Assembly (NCBI GenBank): GCA_947170435.1
Contig: CAMVTO010000002.1
Coordinates: 1 to 64,000, forward strand
Direction of reading: 5' to 3'
DNA length: 64,000 nt
From: an uncultured Clostridia bacterium
GTDB lineage: Bacteria > Bacillota > Clostridia > Oscillospirales > Oscillospiraceae
Shown here: positions 29,443-39,194 of the stretch, one piece after another
Layout: each line of letters starts with the position of its first letter
Numbering within the stretch: position 1 is the stretch's first letter
Notes under the pieces: generated by a model
The model's input: only the letters and a program-made list of their open reading frames with translations
Database searches by the model: none
What the model was told of the DNA's origin: nothing
Program-made: the position numbers and the translations under genes

Positions 29443-29524
29443 AACCGCAAAACCGTTGGGAAACCCGGTGACGCAAAGTCGTGCGGCTAAGTCGCTGAAA
29501 GGCGATACGCTAGGCAGACCGCCA
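29443..29524 (+). promoter_or_regulatory. c-di-GMP-I (GEMM)-like aptamer 1 of 3, cassette 1
   Basis: gcaaaaccgttgGGAAAcccggtgACGCAAAGtcgtgcggCTAAG...TACGctaggcagaccgcc. Confidence 0.6.
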
Positions 29525-29539
29525 GATATGGCATCTTCA

Positions 29540-29669
29540 TTGGCAAGGATATCGAAAGATATCTCACGCAAAGCCGCGTGTTGGGAAACCGCACGCTTAG
29601 GAGGCTAAAGCCGATGCGAAGTCCAGATAATGGATGCGCGCGGAGGCCAAGTCCGTCCGGCTGCCGAGG
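29540..29669 (+). promoter_or_regulatory. c-di-GMP-I (GEMM)-like aptamer 2 of 3, cassette 1
   Basis: ggcaaggatatcGAAAgatatctcACGCAAAGCC...ggaggCTAAag...ccgtccggctgccgagg. Confidence 0.65.
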
Positions 29670-29685
29670 ATATAATATCTGCTTT

Positions 29686-29764
29686 GGCACGGCGGTGGGA
29701 AACCCCGCTTCGCAAAGCCAGAGGCTACGGCGCAGACGCGCTACGCCCGTTCGGCCGCCGGGGA
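29686..29764 (+). promoter_or_regulatory. c-di-GMP-I (GEMM)-like aptamer 3 of 3, cassette 1
   Basis: ggcacggcggtgGGAAAccccgcttCGCAAAGCCagaggCTACg...TACGcccgttcggccgccgggg. Confidence 0.6.
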
Positions 29765-29916
29765 TCTTTGCCTCCGCAAGAAGGAAAGGAAACCCGTTTG
29801 CATCCGCCGCCCGGAGACGCGGGCGTGATGCTTTGGCATGACGCCGCCGCCGGATGGGCGGTGCGGCGATCGGTTTTCTAAAACTGATTGAAATTGCAAA
29901 GAAAGGAAGTATCAAA

Positions 29917-32900
29917 ATGAAAACTTTGAAAAAGAGTCTCGCGATGCTGCTGGCGCTGGTCATGAGCCTTGGCTGCATGAGCGTCGGCGTGTGGGCAACG
30001 GACGACGATACGCTAGATAAAGAGACTGTTGAGGCTGACAGCAGTGGTTACACAAAACTTTCCGAAGGTCTCTATCAAGATAATGAAAGTTATAGCTCCG
30101 CCCAAAACTTCTATATCACCAGCAAAGACGGACTGTTTTACTTTCAGAAAATTGTTAATGGAGATAAAGAAACCACGGAAACTGTCTTTGGAAATGTTAT
30201 AAATGCCTACCAAGGTAACATTTTCACGGGAAAAACAGTTCATTTGCTTACGGATATTGACCTAGAAAATATTTCTTGGACCCCAATCGGGTATGTTCAC
30301 GGACAGAACGATGAAAGCACTTATAACGAGGACAAAATGCTGTTTTATGGCAACTTTGATGGTCATAACCATACGATCTCTAACATAACTGTAGCGACTA
30401 GTTCGAATAATAATAAGGGCGAGTATGGATTCTTTGGAAGAATTGGCGCGCCTGGTGGTAAAAATCAGACCTTTAAAGATCTGACTTTGAACAACGTTAC
30501 AGTGAGTGGCGAGTCGTACGTCGGCGCATTTGTCGGAAACGGCCAGAGCAACCCGGTAACCTTTGATAACTGCCGAGTGACAGGAAGCATCAATCTCAGC
30601 GGTAGTTATACTGGCGCAATCTACGGTATTGGCAACGGGAACGTCAAGAATTGCTCAGTCTCCGGTGATACTGACAGCGAAATCTACAGCGAAATCTTCG
30701 GTTATAACTATGCCGGTGGACTTGTCGGAGCAGAGCGCAACGGAGGTCAGGATCTCGCCATCACCGGCAATAAAGTCAGTGGCGTTAAGATCACTTCCTC
30801 CCAATATGCGGGCGGTCTGGTCGGTGCTATGTCGAGTGGTGCGGCAGGTACGCTGACGATTGGCGGCAACGACGTTGCTGGCGACGTCGTGGTTTCCGGC
30901 AAATATTCTGATAAGCTTATCGTCGAATTCGACGATGCCGGCAAAGCTACCCTGAGCGAAGGTTGGTACTCTACGGTTATCAAATATCCTGTCGCGCAGA
31001 TCGGCAACGAGTATTATACCACCCTCGCGGAGGCAATCGCGGCGGTTCCGACTGACGGTACCGAGACCACCATCACGATGGTGGGGGATATCGACGAGGA
31101 GTTGACCGAAGATGTCGGCAGTACAGGTGCATACTGGAAGATTGCTGCTGGGCAGAATATTGTTCTTGATCTGAACGGACATACGATCAAGCTCAAAGAA
31201 GGTGTCTGTCAGCCAGATCCCAAAACGGCAAAGAGCTATGCGATGTTCGAGAACAAAGGTACTTTTACTGTGGATGATACAAGCGCTGCTGGTACGGGAA
31301 GCATTCTGTTCAACCACCCGTATTACAAGATGTATAACTCGTCCTTCACGGCAATAAAGTACAACATTGCTCGAAACGATATCTCAAACCACGGAACGCT
31401 TGTTTTGAACAACGGCTTAATTAAGCAGGAAGCTTTTGAAGTTGAGGGTTATACAGATGGTGCGGGTACTGCAATGTATACCGTTGATAACTATGTCGGC
31501 TCTAGCTTTACGATGAACGGCGGGCATCTGTACAATTACTTCTCTAACGCGGTTCGTGTATTCGACAATGGTCCCGCTGCGGGCAGTATTACATTCAACG
31601 GCGGCTTAGTCGAAGGTTACAATTCTGTTTGGCTGCAATATACCAACAATACCACTCTTACGATCAATGGTGGTACGTTTAAAACCACCGCGAAAAACTA
31701 TCCCGATTCCAATACGCAATTATATAGTTCGTCTAAATCTTCTACAAGTCTGAACGTTGTGATCACGGGAGGCACATTCTACGAGAGTGTCAGTTTTTAT
31801 GCGAAAAACATTGATCTAAGTGTGACAGGCGGTACCTTCAAGGAGTGGCTTGAAGCCTATGATTACAGCGGCAACGGCTTTAAGCACGCGCAAGTTAGCG
31901 GCGGCAATTTCATGGATGTCTGCTTACAATACCAGCAGGGTGATTCTTGGTATTGGAAGGATTCGATAACTGGCGGTCTTTTCAGCACTGCGCCGGAATC
32001 GACCTACGAAACGAGCAGTGGAACCAGCACTCGTGATTATCCGAACTGCATCGCCCCCGACCACGCCGCGGTGCAAGTGACCGAGGGCGACTACGAAGGC
32101 TGGTATCTCGTCGGTCCGATTCAGTACGCTTCCCGCGAGATCATCACCGTCGATGAGGACACCTACCTCGTGAAGTCGTACGTGGAAGACGATGCCCAGA
32201 ACGAGCTTGAGGTTGCGAGCACCTCCGTCTCCGTGGCGTCCATCACCGAGGAGAGCATTGCGGCTGAGGAAGTCAAGACCACCGAGACCGTGTCCCTCGC
32301 CAACGTGAAGACCAAGAACGTTGCCGAGACCGCCGCAGCGATGGCTGTTGCCGCCGGTGCGACGGATGCTACGGACATCAACGTCACCATCAAGCTGGAA
32401 AAGCAGGATGACACTGAGGCGCAGAGCGATAACTTGGTGGAGACCTTCGGCGGCGCGCAGGAGGTCTTCGAGGTTCACCCCGTGGCGACCTACACGGCAA
32501 CCAAGACGGTTGGCGATGAGGTGCAGACGATCGCGACCGAGACGTTCACCATTGCCAACGATGACCTCGAGGGCAGCTTCACCTTCAACCTGTATCTGGA
32601 CAGCACGAAGTACAGCGGTCTTGAGGCTGGCAATCTCGTCACCGTCACCCACTATAAGGATGACAACACCACCGAAACTTGGAACAAGAAGGTGCAGCAG
32701 GACGAGGATGGGAACCTCTACGTCGAACTGACGCTCAGCAGCTTCTCCCACGTCGCGGTCAAGGCGAACAGTGATCCCACCGCGACCGTCGACTACACGG
32801 TCAAGATCGCGGACGCCACCTCCGGCACGGCGGTCATCTACCCGGGCGATTCCGTCACCATGAACGTCACCGTTTCCGGCGACGACTTCTACGGCGGCGA

Positions 32901-34125
32901 CTTCACCATCGAGTATGACAAGACCGCGTTCGATCTGGGCGAAGTCAGCCTGCCCGCAGGCATTGAGGTGCAGGCATCCGTCACGGATGTTGACACGACT
33001 GATGATACCAAGTATCAGCTCAACTACAACCTCGTCAACGGCGGTGCGCGTCTTGCCGACGGCTCCAAGATTCTCTCTCTCACCTTCACGGCGAAGAGCA
33101 ATCTGACCGAGACCAAGGAGTATGACTTCAAGGTTGTCAGCGCGAGCGTCAACTACAACAACGAGGAAAACGCGGATGATGCCGAGATCATCTCCAACGA
33201 CAAGGTCAAGGTCAACGCGACGCAGTACACCGTGAAGTTTGACGGCGAGTCCCACGATTGGGAGTATTCGGTCTATCAGGGCAAGGGCGTGGACACGATC
33301 CCGACCGACGTTAAGACCGGCTACACCTTCAAGGGCTGGGCGCTGACGGACACCGCGACCACCGCGCTGACGAACGAGGAAATCCGCAACGCTGCCGTGA
33401 CCGCGGACGTCATCTATTACCCCGTCTTTGAGGCGGAGCAGTATGATGTAACGCTGTCCGGCGCGACCGGCGACGCCAAGGCGACCTTCGGTCAGGACTA
33501 CACCGCGACCATCAGCGACTATGACGCGAACAACTATGACTACACCGTGACCTACAAGTCCGGCACCGACGCGAGCAAGACGCTTGAATTGACCGAGGAT
33601 AGCTTCGATGCGGAGACCGGAAAGTTCATCATCCCCGCGGCGGATATCACCGGAGCGCTGACCGTCACGGTCGAGAAGACCCTCAAGGGCTTCGAGGTCG
33701 AGCTGCACGCCGACTACGTCACCGGCTACACGCTGGTGCTGGTCAAGGCTGCCGAGGGCAACAACAGCAACCCGACCTACACCTATGACGACGGCGCGAT
33801 GTTCTTCGTGAATGAACTGAACAAGGCTGATAACTCGAAGGCTTACGGCGCATACGCCATCCTCGTCGAGGGCGCGATCACCGAGAGCGCGGCGCGTGCC
33901 AAGGTTGGCATCACCACCGCGACGGCCACTGAGCTGGACATCCAGACGGATGTCAACGCGACCGGTCTCATTGACTCCTCCGACCTGCAGGCGGCGTTCT
34001 CCGGCTACAAGGTTCAGCTGACGCTCCCGACGCAGATGGCGATCTATCTGCGCGCGGACGTCAACGGCGACTACAAGCTGGATACTGCCGACGTCGGTCT
34101 GGTCAACAACGCGAGAGCACAGTAA
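29917..34125 (+). CDS. Large secreted surface protein with beta-helix-like N-terminal region, cohesin-like domain, InlB-type repeat and C-terminal dockerin-like segment
   Basis: Signal peptide MKTLKKSLAMLLALVMSLGCMSVGVWA; TVKIADATSGTAVIYPGDSVTMNVTVSGDDFYGGDFTIEYD (cohesin-like); C-term DVNATGLIDSSDLQAA...LRADVNGDYKLDTADVGLV (dockerin-like pair). Confidence 0.85.
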   Translation: MKTLKKSLAMLLALVMSLGCMSVGVWATDDDTLDKETVEADSSGYTKLSEGLYQDNESYSSAQNFYITSKDGLFYFQKIVNGDKETTETVFGNVINAYQGNIFTGKTVHLLTDIDLENISWTPIGYVHGQNDESTYNEDKMLFYGNFDGHNHTISNITVATSSNNNKGEYGFFGRIGAPGGKNQTFKDLTLNNVTVSGESYVGAFVGNGQSNPVTFDNCRVTGSINLSGSYTGAIYGIGNGNVKNCSVSGDTDSEIYSEIFGYNYAGGLVGAERNGGQDLAITGNKVSGVKITSSQYAGGLVGAMSSGAAGTLTIGGNDVAGDVVVSGKYSDKLIVEFDDAGKATLSEGWYSTVIKYPVAQIGNEYYTTLAEAIAAVPTDGTETTITMVGDIDEELTEDVGSTGAYWKIAAGQNIVLDLNGHTIKLKEGVCQPDPKTAKSYAMFENKGTFTVDDTSAAGTGSILFNHPYYKMYNSSFTAIKYNIARNDISNHGTLVLNNGLIKQEAFEVEGYTDGAGTAMYTVDNYVGSSFTMNGGHLYNYFSNAVRVFDNGPAAGSITFNGGLVEGYNSVWLQYTNNTTLTINGGTFKTTAKNYPDSNTQLYSSSKSSTSLNVVITGGTFYESVSFYAKNIDLSVTGGTFKEWLEAYDYSGNGFKHAQVSGGNFMDVCLQYQQGDSWYWKDSITGGLFSTAPESTYETSSGTSTRDYPNCIAPDHAAVQVTEGDYEGWYLVGPIQYASREIITVDEDTYLVKSYVEDDAQNELEVASTSVSVASITEESIAAEEVKTTETVSLANVKTKNVAETAAAMAVAAGATDATDINVTIKLEKQDDTEAQSDNLVETFGGAQEVFEVHPVATYTATKTVGDEVQTIATETFTIANDDLEGSFTFNLYLDSTKYSGLEAGNLVTVTHYKDDNTTETWNKKVQQDEDGNLYVELTLSSFSHVAVKANSDPTATVDYTVKIADATSGTAVIYPGDSVTMNVTVSGDDFYGGDFTIEYDKTAFDLGEVSLPAGIEVQASVTDVDTTDDTKYQLNYNLVNGGARLADGSKILSLTFTAKSNLTETKEYDFKVVSASVNYNNEENADDAEIISNDKVKVNATQYTVKFDGESHDWEYSVYQGKGVDTIPTDVKTGYTFKGWALTDTATTALTNEEIRNAAVTADVIYYPVFEAEQYDVTLSGATGDAKATFGQDYTATISDYDANNYDYTVTYKSGTDASKTLELTEDSFDAETGKFIIPAADITGALTVTVEKTLKGFEVELHADYVTGYTLVLVKAAEGNNSNPTYTYDDGAMFFVNELNKADNSKAYGAYAILVEGAITESAARAKVGITTATATELDIQTDVNATGLIDSSDLQAAFSGYKVQLTLPTQMAIYLRADVNGDYKLDTADVGLVNNARAQ

Positions 34126-34165
34126 GCAAATTCCCTGAACCCAAGGCAAACGCATAAAACCTAAC

Positions 34166-34212
34166 AATCCGGCCCCGTCGTCCGCTTCGGGCGCCGGGGC
34201 CGGATTCTTTAT
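34166..34212 (+). terminator. GC-rich hairpin downstream of surface protein gene
   Basis: aatccggccccg...cggggccggattctttat. Confidence 0.6.
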
Positions 34213-34241
34213 GCAATCATATGAAGAAAGGGATAGATACC

Positions 34242-36542
34242 ATGAAAACAATTAAAAAATGTGTATCGCTTGCTCTGCCTCTGGCGCTGTTGGTCTCCCT
34301 GTGCGCGGGGTTTTCCGTGCCGGCGCTCGCCGCAAGCGACATCGCGCTGACCTATGACCTGAGCGCTGGAGGCGACCATGTCGTCTCCGTCGAAAACCCG
34401 GGCGACACCGTCGCTGTGACCTTTGCCATGCGGCGTACCGACGCCACCGAGAACTACTCGCTCTTCTCCATGCAGAACGAGATCGAGTACGACATGAGCT
34501 TCTTCGAGTTTGTCAGCGCCGCGGCGGTGCACAGCGCCAATTATAACGGCATCACGACACGGCCGACAATCCTGCATCAGACGCGCACCACCGGTCAGAG
34601 CATCGTCAAGACGACGATCATGACGGCGAACGACGTCTATCAGGCGGAGGAGACGTTCTGCACCGTGACGCTGCGTGTGCGGACAGACGCCGGATTGCAA
34701 ACAGGCGACAGCGGCTGGGTCCGCTCCAGCGAAGCCAAGGCAAACGAGCGTGACGTGGACGCCTGCGCCGTCACCGCGCAGGACCTGACCGTGTTCCTCG
34801 GCGCAATTCCCACAACGAGCTATCAGGTCAGCTTTGACGCCAACGGCGGCACATGGAGCACCGCCGCCGACGATCCGAGCGGAACCTATGCCGCCAACGC
34901 GTCCATCACCCTTCCCACGCCCGTGCGCGAGGGCTACGTCTTCGACGGCTGGTACGTCGGCACGACAGCGGTGGACGGCACGGCATATACGGTGACCGCG
35001 GACGCCACGCTGACCGCGCACTGGCGCGGCAGCTACACCGTTACGTATGTACTGGCCGGTGGAAACAATCTTTCCGGCGGCAACACCGTGGGCGCCAACG
35101 AGGGCGACATGATCACGCTGCCGAAGCCGGTTCGCGTCGGTTATGTGTTCAACGGTTGGTCTGACGGCACAGCGACATATGTCGCCGGTGCGAGCTATAC
35201 CGTGAAAGGCAATGCAACGCTGACCGCCACATGGACTGCATGCGCGCACCCCGAAGCGAGCCGTCAGGTGACCGGAAGCCGCACTGCTTATCTGCACAGC
35301 GGCCTATCCGTCCATGACGTGCAGGTGAGCACTGACTATCGCTGCGGCGACTGCGGCGCGGTGCTAGACAGCGTGACCGCGACGACCGCTTCCGGCGTGG
35401 CGTGTACAGGGACACACATAGGCGAAAACTGGCTCAGCAACGCCACCCAGCACTGGCATCACTGCGATGTGGAGAACGCCGATGTTGATATTGCCGACCA
35501 CGTTTACGACAACGACGCCGATACGACCTGCAACGTCTGCGGCTATACCCGCACGGTCGAAACCGGCGGCGGAACCGGAGGCGCAGGCGGCGGTGGCGGC
35601 GGCACAGGCGGAGGCGGTGGCGCCGGCGGCGGAAGCATCGTGAATCCCGGTGGAGGTACCACCACCATCGTGGATAACGAGGTCCCGTTGGCGGACGTGG
35701 ACAGCATCATCGTCACCAGCCTCGTCGATCCCACCACGGGCGCCAGCGTCAGCGGCGAGCGCGACGAGAACGGCCACGTGGTCGTCACCGTAAAGGACGC
35801 CGGCGGCAACGTGCTCGACACCGTCCCCGGCGGCGTGCGGGTCTCCTTCACCATCCGCGAGGGCGAGGTCGCGATCCTGCTGGACAAGGACGGCAACGAG
35901 ATCGATCTGCTGGAGAAGTCCATCGTCGAGGACCAGACCGCCTATGTGCTCGTGGACGGAAGCTGCACCATCGACATCAAGTACAACGCCAAGCCGTTCG
36001 ACGACGTGATGCCCTACGACTGGTTCAACAGCGCGGTCGTGTTCGCATCCAGCCACGAGCTGTTCCAAGGTGTCGCCGAGGGCGTGTTCGCGCCGAATAT
36101 GCCCATGACCCGCGGCATGCTGGTCACTGTGCTCTGGCGCCTGGAGAACAAGCCCGAGGACTTTGCGACGAATCAGTTCCCCGACGTGGCGGACGGCACA
36201 TGGTATACCGAAGCGGTGGGATGGGCGGCAAAGAACGGGCTTGTCAAGGGCTATGATAACGGAACATTTATGCCGGACCGCAACATCAGCCGTCAGGAGA
36301 TGGCGGCGATCCTGCACCGCTACATGAGCTATCTGGGCTACGATATGTCCGCACAGGACAACCTGTCGACCTTCGCAGATGGCGACAGCGTCGGCGCATG
36401 GGCTCTGCCGAGCGTGCAATGGGCTGTCGGCACCGGTATTATCACCGGCAAGGACGGCAGTCGCATCGACCCGCTCGGGAACGCTACCCGCGCGGAGGTT
36501 GCAACCATGTTTATGCGCATCGTGACCGAGATGGTCATGTAA
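34242..36542 (+). CDS. Secreted SLH-anchored surface protein with cohesin-like N-terminal domain and InlB-type repeats
   Basis: Signal peptide; DTVAVTFAMRRTD...SMQNEIEYDMSFFEFVSA...EETFCTVTLRVRTDA; Gly-rich linker; three C-terminal SLH repeats. Confidence 0.88.
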   Translation: MKTIKKCVSLALPLALLVSLCAGFSVPALAASDIALTYDLSAGGDHVVSVENPGDTVAVTFAMRRTDATENYSLFSMQNEIEYDMSFFEFVSAAAVHSANYNGITTRPTILHQTRTTGQSIVKTTIMTANDVYQAEETFCTVTLRVRTDAGLQTGDSGWVRSSEAKANERDVDACAVTAQDLTVFLGAIPTTSYQVSFDANGGTWSTAADDPSGTYAANASITLPTPVREGYVFDGWYVGTTAVDGTAYTVTADATLTAHWRGSYTVTYVLAGGNNLSGGNTVGANEGDMITLPKPVRVGYVFNGWSDGTATYVAGASYTVKGNATLTATWTACAHPEASRQVTGSRTAYLHSGLSVHDVQVSTDYRCGDCGAVLDSVTATTASGVACTGTHIGENWLSNATQHWHHCDVENADVDIADHVYDNDADTTCNVCGYTRTVETGGGTGGAGGGGGGTGGGGGAGGGSIVNPGGGTTTIVDNEVPLADVDSIIVTSLVDPTTGASVSGERDENGHVVVTVKDAGGNVLDTVPGGVRVSFTIREGEVAILLDKDGNEIDLLEKSIVEDQTAYVLVDGSCTIDIKYNAKPFDDVMPYDWFNSAVVFASSHELFQGVAEGVFAPNMPMTRGMLVTVLWRLENKPEDFATNQFPDVADGTWYTEAVGWAAKNGLVKGYDNGTFMPDRNISRQEMAAILHRYMSYLGYDMSAQDNLSTFADGDSVGAWALPSVQWAVGTGIITGKDGSRIDPLGNATRAEVATMFMRIVTEMVM

Positions 36543-36560
36543 GCGCAGACGAGATGCCAT

Positions 36561-36600
36561 TGTATCAAAGGAAGGCGAGGCTTCGACCTCGCCTTCCTTT
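36561..36600. terminator. Terminator hairpin after SLH protein
   Basis: aaaggaaggcgagg-cttcga-cctcgccttccttt. Confidence 0.75.
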
Positions 36601-37036
36601 GCGTGCCTATTTGGCGCATAACCGATGGAAACGCTTACTTTTATAATTATCGACATAGATATTGCGATTTTTAGCTTGACAAACACAACATATTGTGTTA
36701 TATGTACCAATGTAATTGATTGTATGTGCGTCCCAGTACGGGAGTTGGCCATGTGCCTCCTATTGCGGAAGCCCTGTGCTTCCGCCTTGCACACGTTATG
36801 TTGGATTGTACGCAAAGGATGCAGTAGGTGTACTGCGTCCTTTTTAATGTTTCTCCGCCGAAAGGCATAATCAGAAACGGCGTTTTCTTTGTGCGCTCGT
36901 CCATTCGCTGTCGTTGTGCAAAGCACAGGCTTTAGCTTTTTGCGAGCTCTACAGGAATCGCGCAGGACGCAGTAACACGAGATAACACGACGTAACACAA
37001 TCACCAAAAAAATTGCAAAATATCGATATTTTCTGC

Positions 37037-37064
37037 TTGACAGGCAGAATTTACTCGATATAAT
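37037..37064 (+). promoter_or_regulatory. Strong sigma-A-like promoter
   Basis: TTGACA 37037-37042, 16-bp spacer, TATAAT 37059-37064. Confidence 0.7.
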
Positions 37065-37618
37065 GAGAATGTATTTGATCGACGATGCTGCCGCGCATGA
37101 TGAGCGGACGGAAATCGTCGGATTTAGGGCGGATCATTTTTTAGGGCGGATCTTTCTTAGGGCGGAGCATGGAGACAAGGGGGTACTATGCCCTTTTGCC
37201 TTTCCGCAAATCGACCGGGAAGAGTATTACGACCGAGAAAATAAAATAACCGAGAGCTTTTAAAAGACACGAGAAGACTTGAAGAGTCCCTTCATGGGAC
37301 AGAGACAGTCTTACCGTGTCTTTTTATATATCTGCGCAAATGTACCGGTTCGCCACTCCGGTACAGCAGGAACGATGACATGACACCCCAAATTGATGAT
37401 GGACCAAGAATGCCGTTTGGACGGTACGGCAGAGAACCGTCCGGAGAGCCCGGCAAGCTCTCGCCTCCTGCGCCGATGCAGTCAGAGTGCATCGCCGGCG
37501 ACGCAGGCCTCCCTCGCAACCGATCCGCAGCCGGAGCGGATCAAAGGACACACGCGGCGATTGGTCAGAGCAATCGCGCACCCGAGTTCAGCGGGCGTGT
37601 CCGCCGCCTCGTCGAAGC

Positions 37619-37667
37619 AAACTGCGCTCGCTTCGTTTCCGCCTGACGGCGAAAACTGCGTATCGCT
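37619..37667 (-). repeat. Interspersed repeat, copy in E1 intergenic region
   Basis: aaactgcgctcgcttcgtttccgcctgacggcgaaaactgcgtatcgct. Confidence 0.75.
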
Positions 37668-37953
37668 GCGTTGCTTCTCCTCTCCGAACCGCAAACGCTT
37701 CGCTGGTTTGCGCTTCGGTAGGGGAACGGCGAAGAGAACGCATCAGTTCTCCCTGCGGCGTTTGTACTGACCATGTTCAAACCTCAATCAGAGACAGACG
37801 ACGCCTCGTTGCACCGAATTCCTCTGTTACAAAGGCTTCTCCGTCTCTGAGCTGCGCCGATTCCGCGGAAATCAAACGGAAACGGCGGCGGATGCCAACG
37901 GGTGGACTATGCCCATTCGCCTGAACGACTATCATCAATTTGGAGGTTCATTC

Positions 37954-38868
37954 ATGTCTACATACAACATCTATCTCGCCCTCGTCGCCCAGCTGGACAA
38001 GTTGGCGCGGCACAACCGGCAAGGGAGCTTTCAAACGAAACGGCGCTACTACGAGGCGATGCAGCGTTTTTGTCGCTACCTCGCCGAGGAATATCACCTG
38101 CAAAAGCTCTCGAACATCAGCGGCAAGCACTTCGCCGCCTACGCAGAGTATCTGCAGGAAAGCGGCAAGTCGGCGAGCACCATCAAGACCGATCTCGCGG
38201 CGATCCGATTCTTCCACGACAAGATGGAGCACGCCAAATATCGCCTGCCTGACAACGACGCCCTCGGCGTGGAGCTGGAGCGCCGGCGCTTCGGCGGCGT
38301 GGATCGCACATGGAGCGCGGTCGAGTTCAACCGCATGATCGGCAAGGCGGTGGAGGCGGGGCGTGACGATATTGCCTGCGCGCTGTATCTCGGACGCTTC
38401 GCCGGACTGCGTATCCACGAGGTCATGCGGATCGACACCGCCATTGCAGAGCAGGCGCTGCGCGAGGGCGCCATCACCATCAAGGGCAAGGGTGGAAAAA
38501 TCCGTACCGTCCCCATTGAGGATGAGCGCGTCCGCGTTGCCCTTGAGACCATGCTTAAACGCACCGAGCGCGGACACAAGCTGTTTGTGCCGGACGGCGC
38601 GCCAACCGACCGCGCCATCAACGGCGTGCAGTTGTTCATTCTCAAGCACCGAGACGCCGTTGCCGACGAGGGCCGCGAGGCAAACCTGACCTTCCATGGG
38701 CTGCGCCACAGCTATGCCGCGGACAAGCACCGTACGCTGACTGAAAAGGGCGTGAGTGCCCTCGACGCGCATTTCACCGTGTCGCGTCTGCTTGGCCACG
38801 AACGTCCCGATGTGACGAACATCTATCTTGCATCGGTCAAGAAAAAGGAGGCGCACGATGGAGAATAA
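37954..38868 (+). CDS. Tyrosine recombinase (XerC/D-like)
   Basis: FAGLRIHEVMRID...TFHGLRHSYA...LLGHERPDVTNIYL; RBS ttggagg before ATG 37954. Confidence 0.92.
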   Translation: MSTYNIYLALVAQLDKLARHNRQGSFQTKRRYYEAMQRFCRYLAEEYHLQKLSNISGKHFAAYAEYLQESGKSASTIKTDLAAIRFFHDKMEHAKYRLPDNDALGVELERRRFGGVDRTWSAVEFNRMIGKAVEAGRDDIACALYLGRFAGLRIHEVMRIDTAIAEQALREGAITIKGKGGKIRTVPIEDERVRVALETMLKRTERGHKLFVPDGAPTDRAINGVQLFILKHRDAVADEGREANLTFHGLRHSYAADKHRTLTEKGVSALDAHFTVSRLLGHERPDVTNIYLASVKKKEAHDGE

Positions 38869-39049
38869 GTATCGCTCCCTCGATGAACTGCCGCTGGCGC
38901 TCCGTGTGGAGGACTTGATGCCGATTCTCGGCATTGGGCGCAACACCGCCTATGAGTTGGTGCGCAGCGGACAGATTCGCAGCATCAAAATCGGGCGTCA
39001 AATCCGCGTGCCGCGCGACGCGGTGGCGGAGTTCCTCGGTAGGAATTGA
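38858..39049 (+). CDS. Excisionase-like helix-turn-helix protein of E1
   Basis: LALRVEDLMPILGIGRNTAYELVRSGQIRSIKIGRQIRVPRDAVAEFLG. Confidence 0.9.
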   Translation: MENKYRSLDELPLALRVEDLMPILGIGRNTAYELVRSGQIRSIKIGRQIRVPRDAVAEFLGRN

Positions 39050-39135
39050 CGCCACAACGACGCCAACGCTGCTCTCAAAGCTATGAATGACGCCGCGTTG
39101 ACGTCAAAGTATCTCAAACAAACGATTGCAAAAAA

Positions 39136-39179
39136 GCCGCACAGCGGGTATCATGGAGACATGATTCCTGCTGTGCGGC
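39136..39179. repeat. Near-palindrome upstream of E1 integrase, containing the motif also found at E3 and E1 left ends
   Basis: gccgcacagcgggtatcatg-gaga-catgattcctgctgtgcggc. Confidence 0.7.
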
Positions 39180-39194
39180 GGGAAGGAGGTTATT

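Noticed and set aside
29854-29916. Upstream extension of the surface protein ORF to 29854
   Set aside because: RBS (aaaggaag) and signal peptide place the start at 29917
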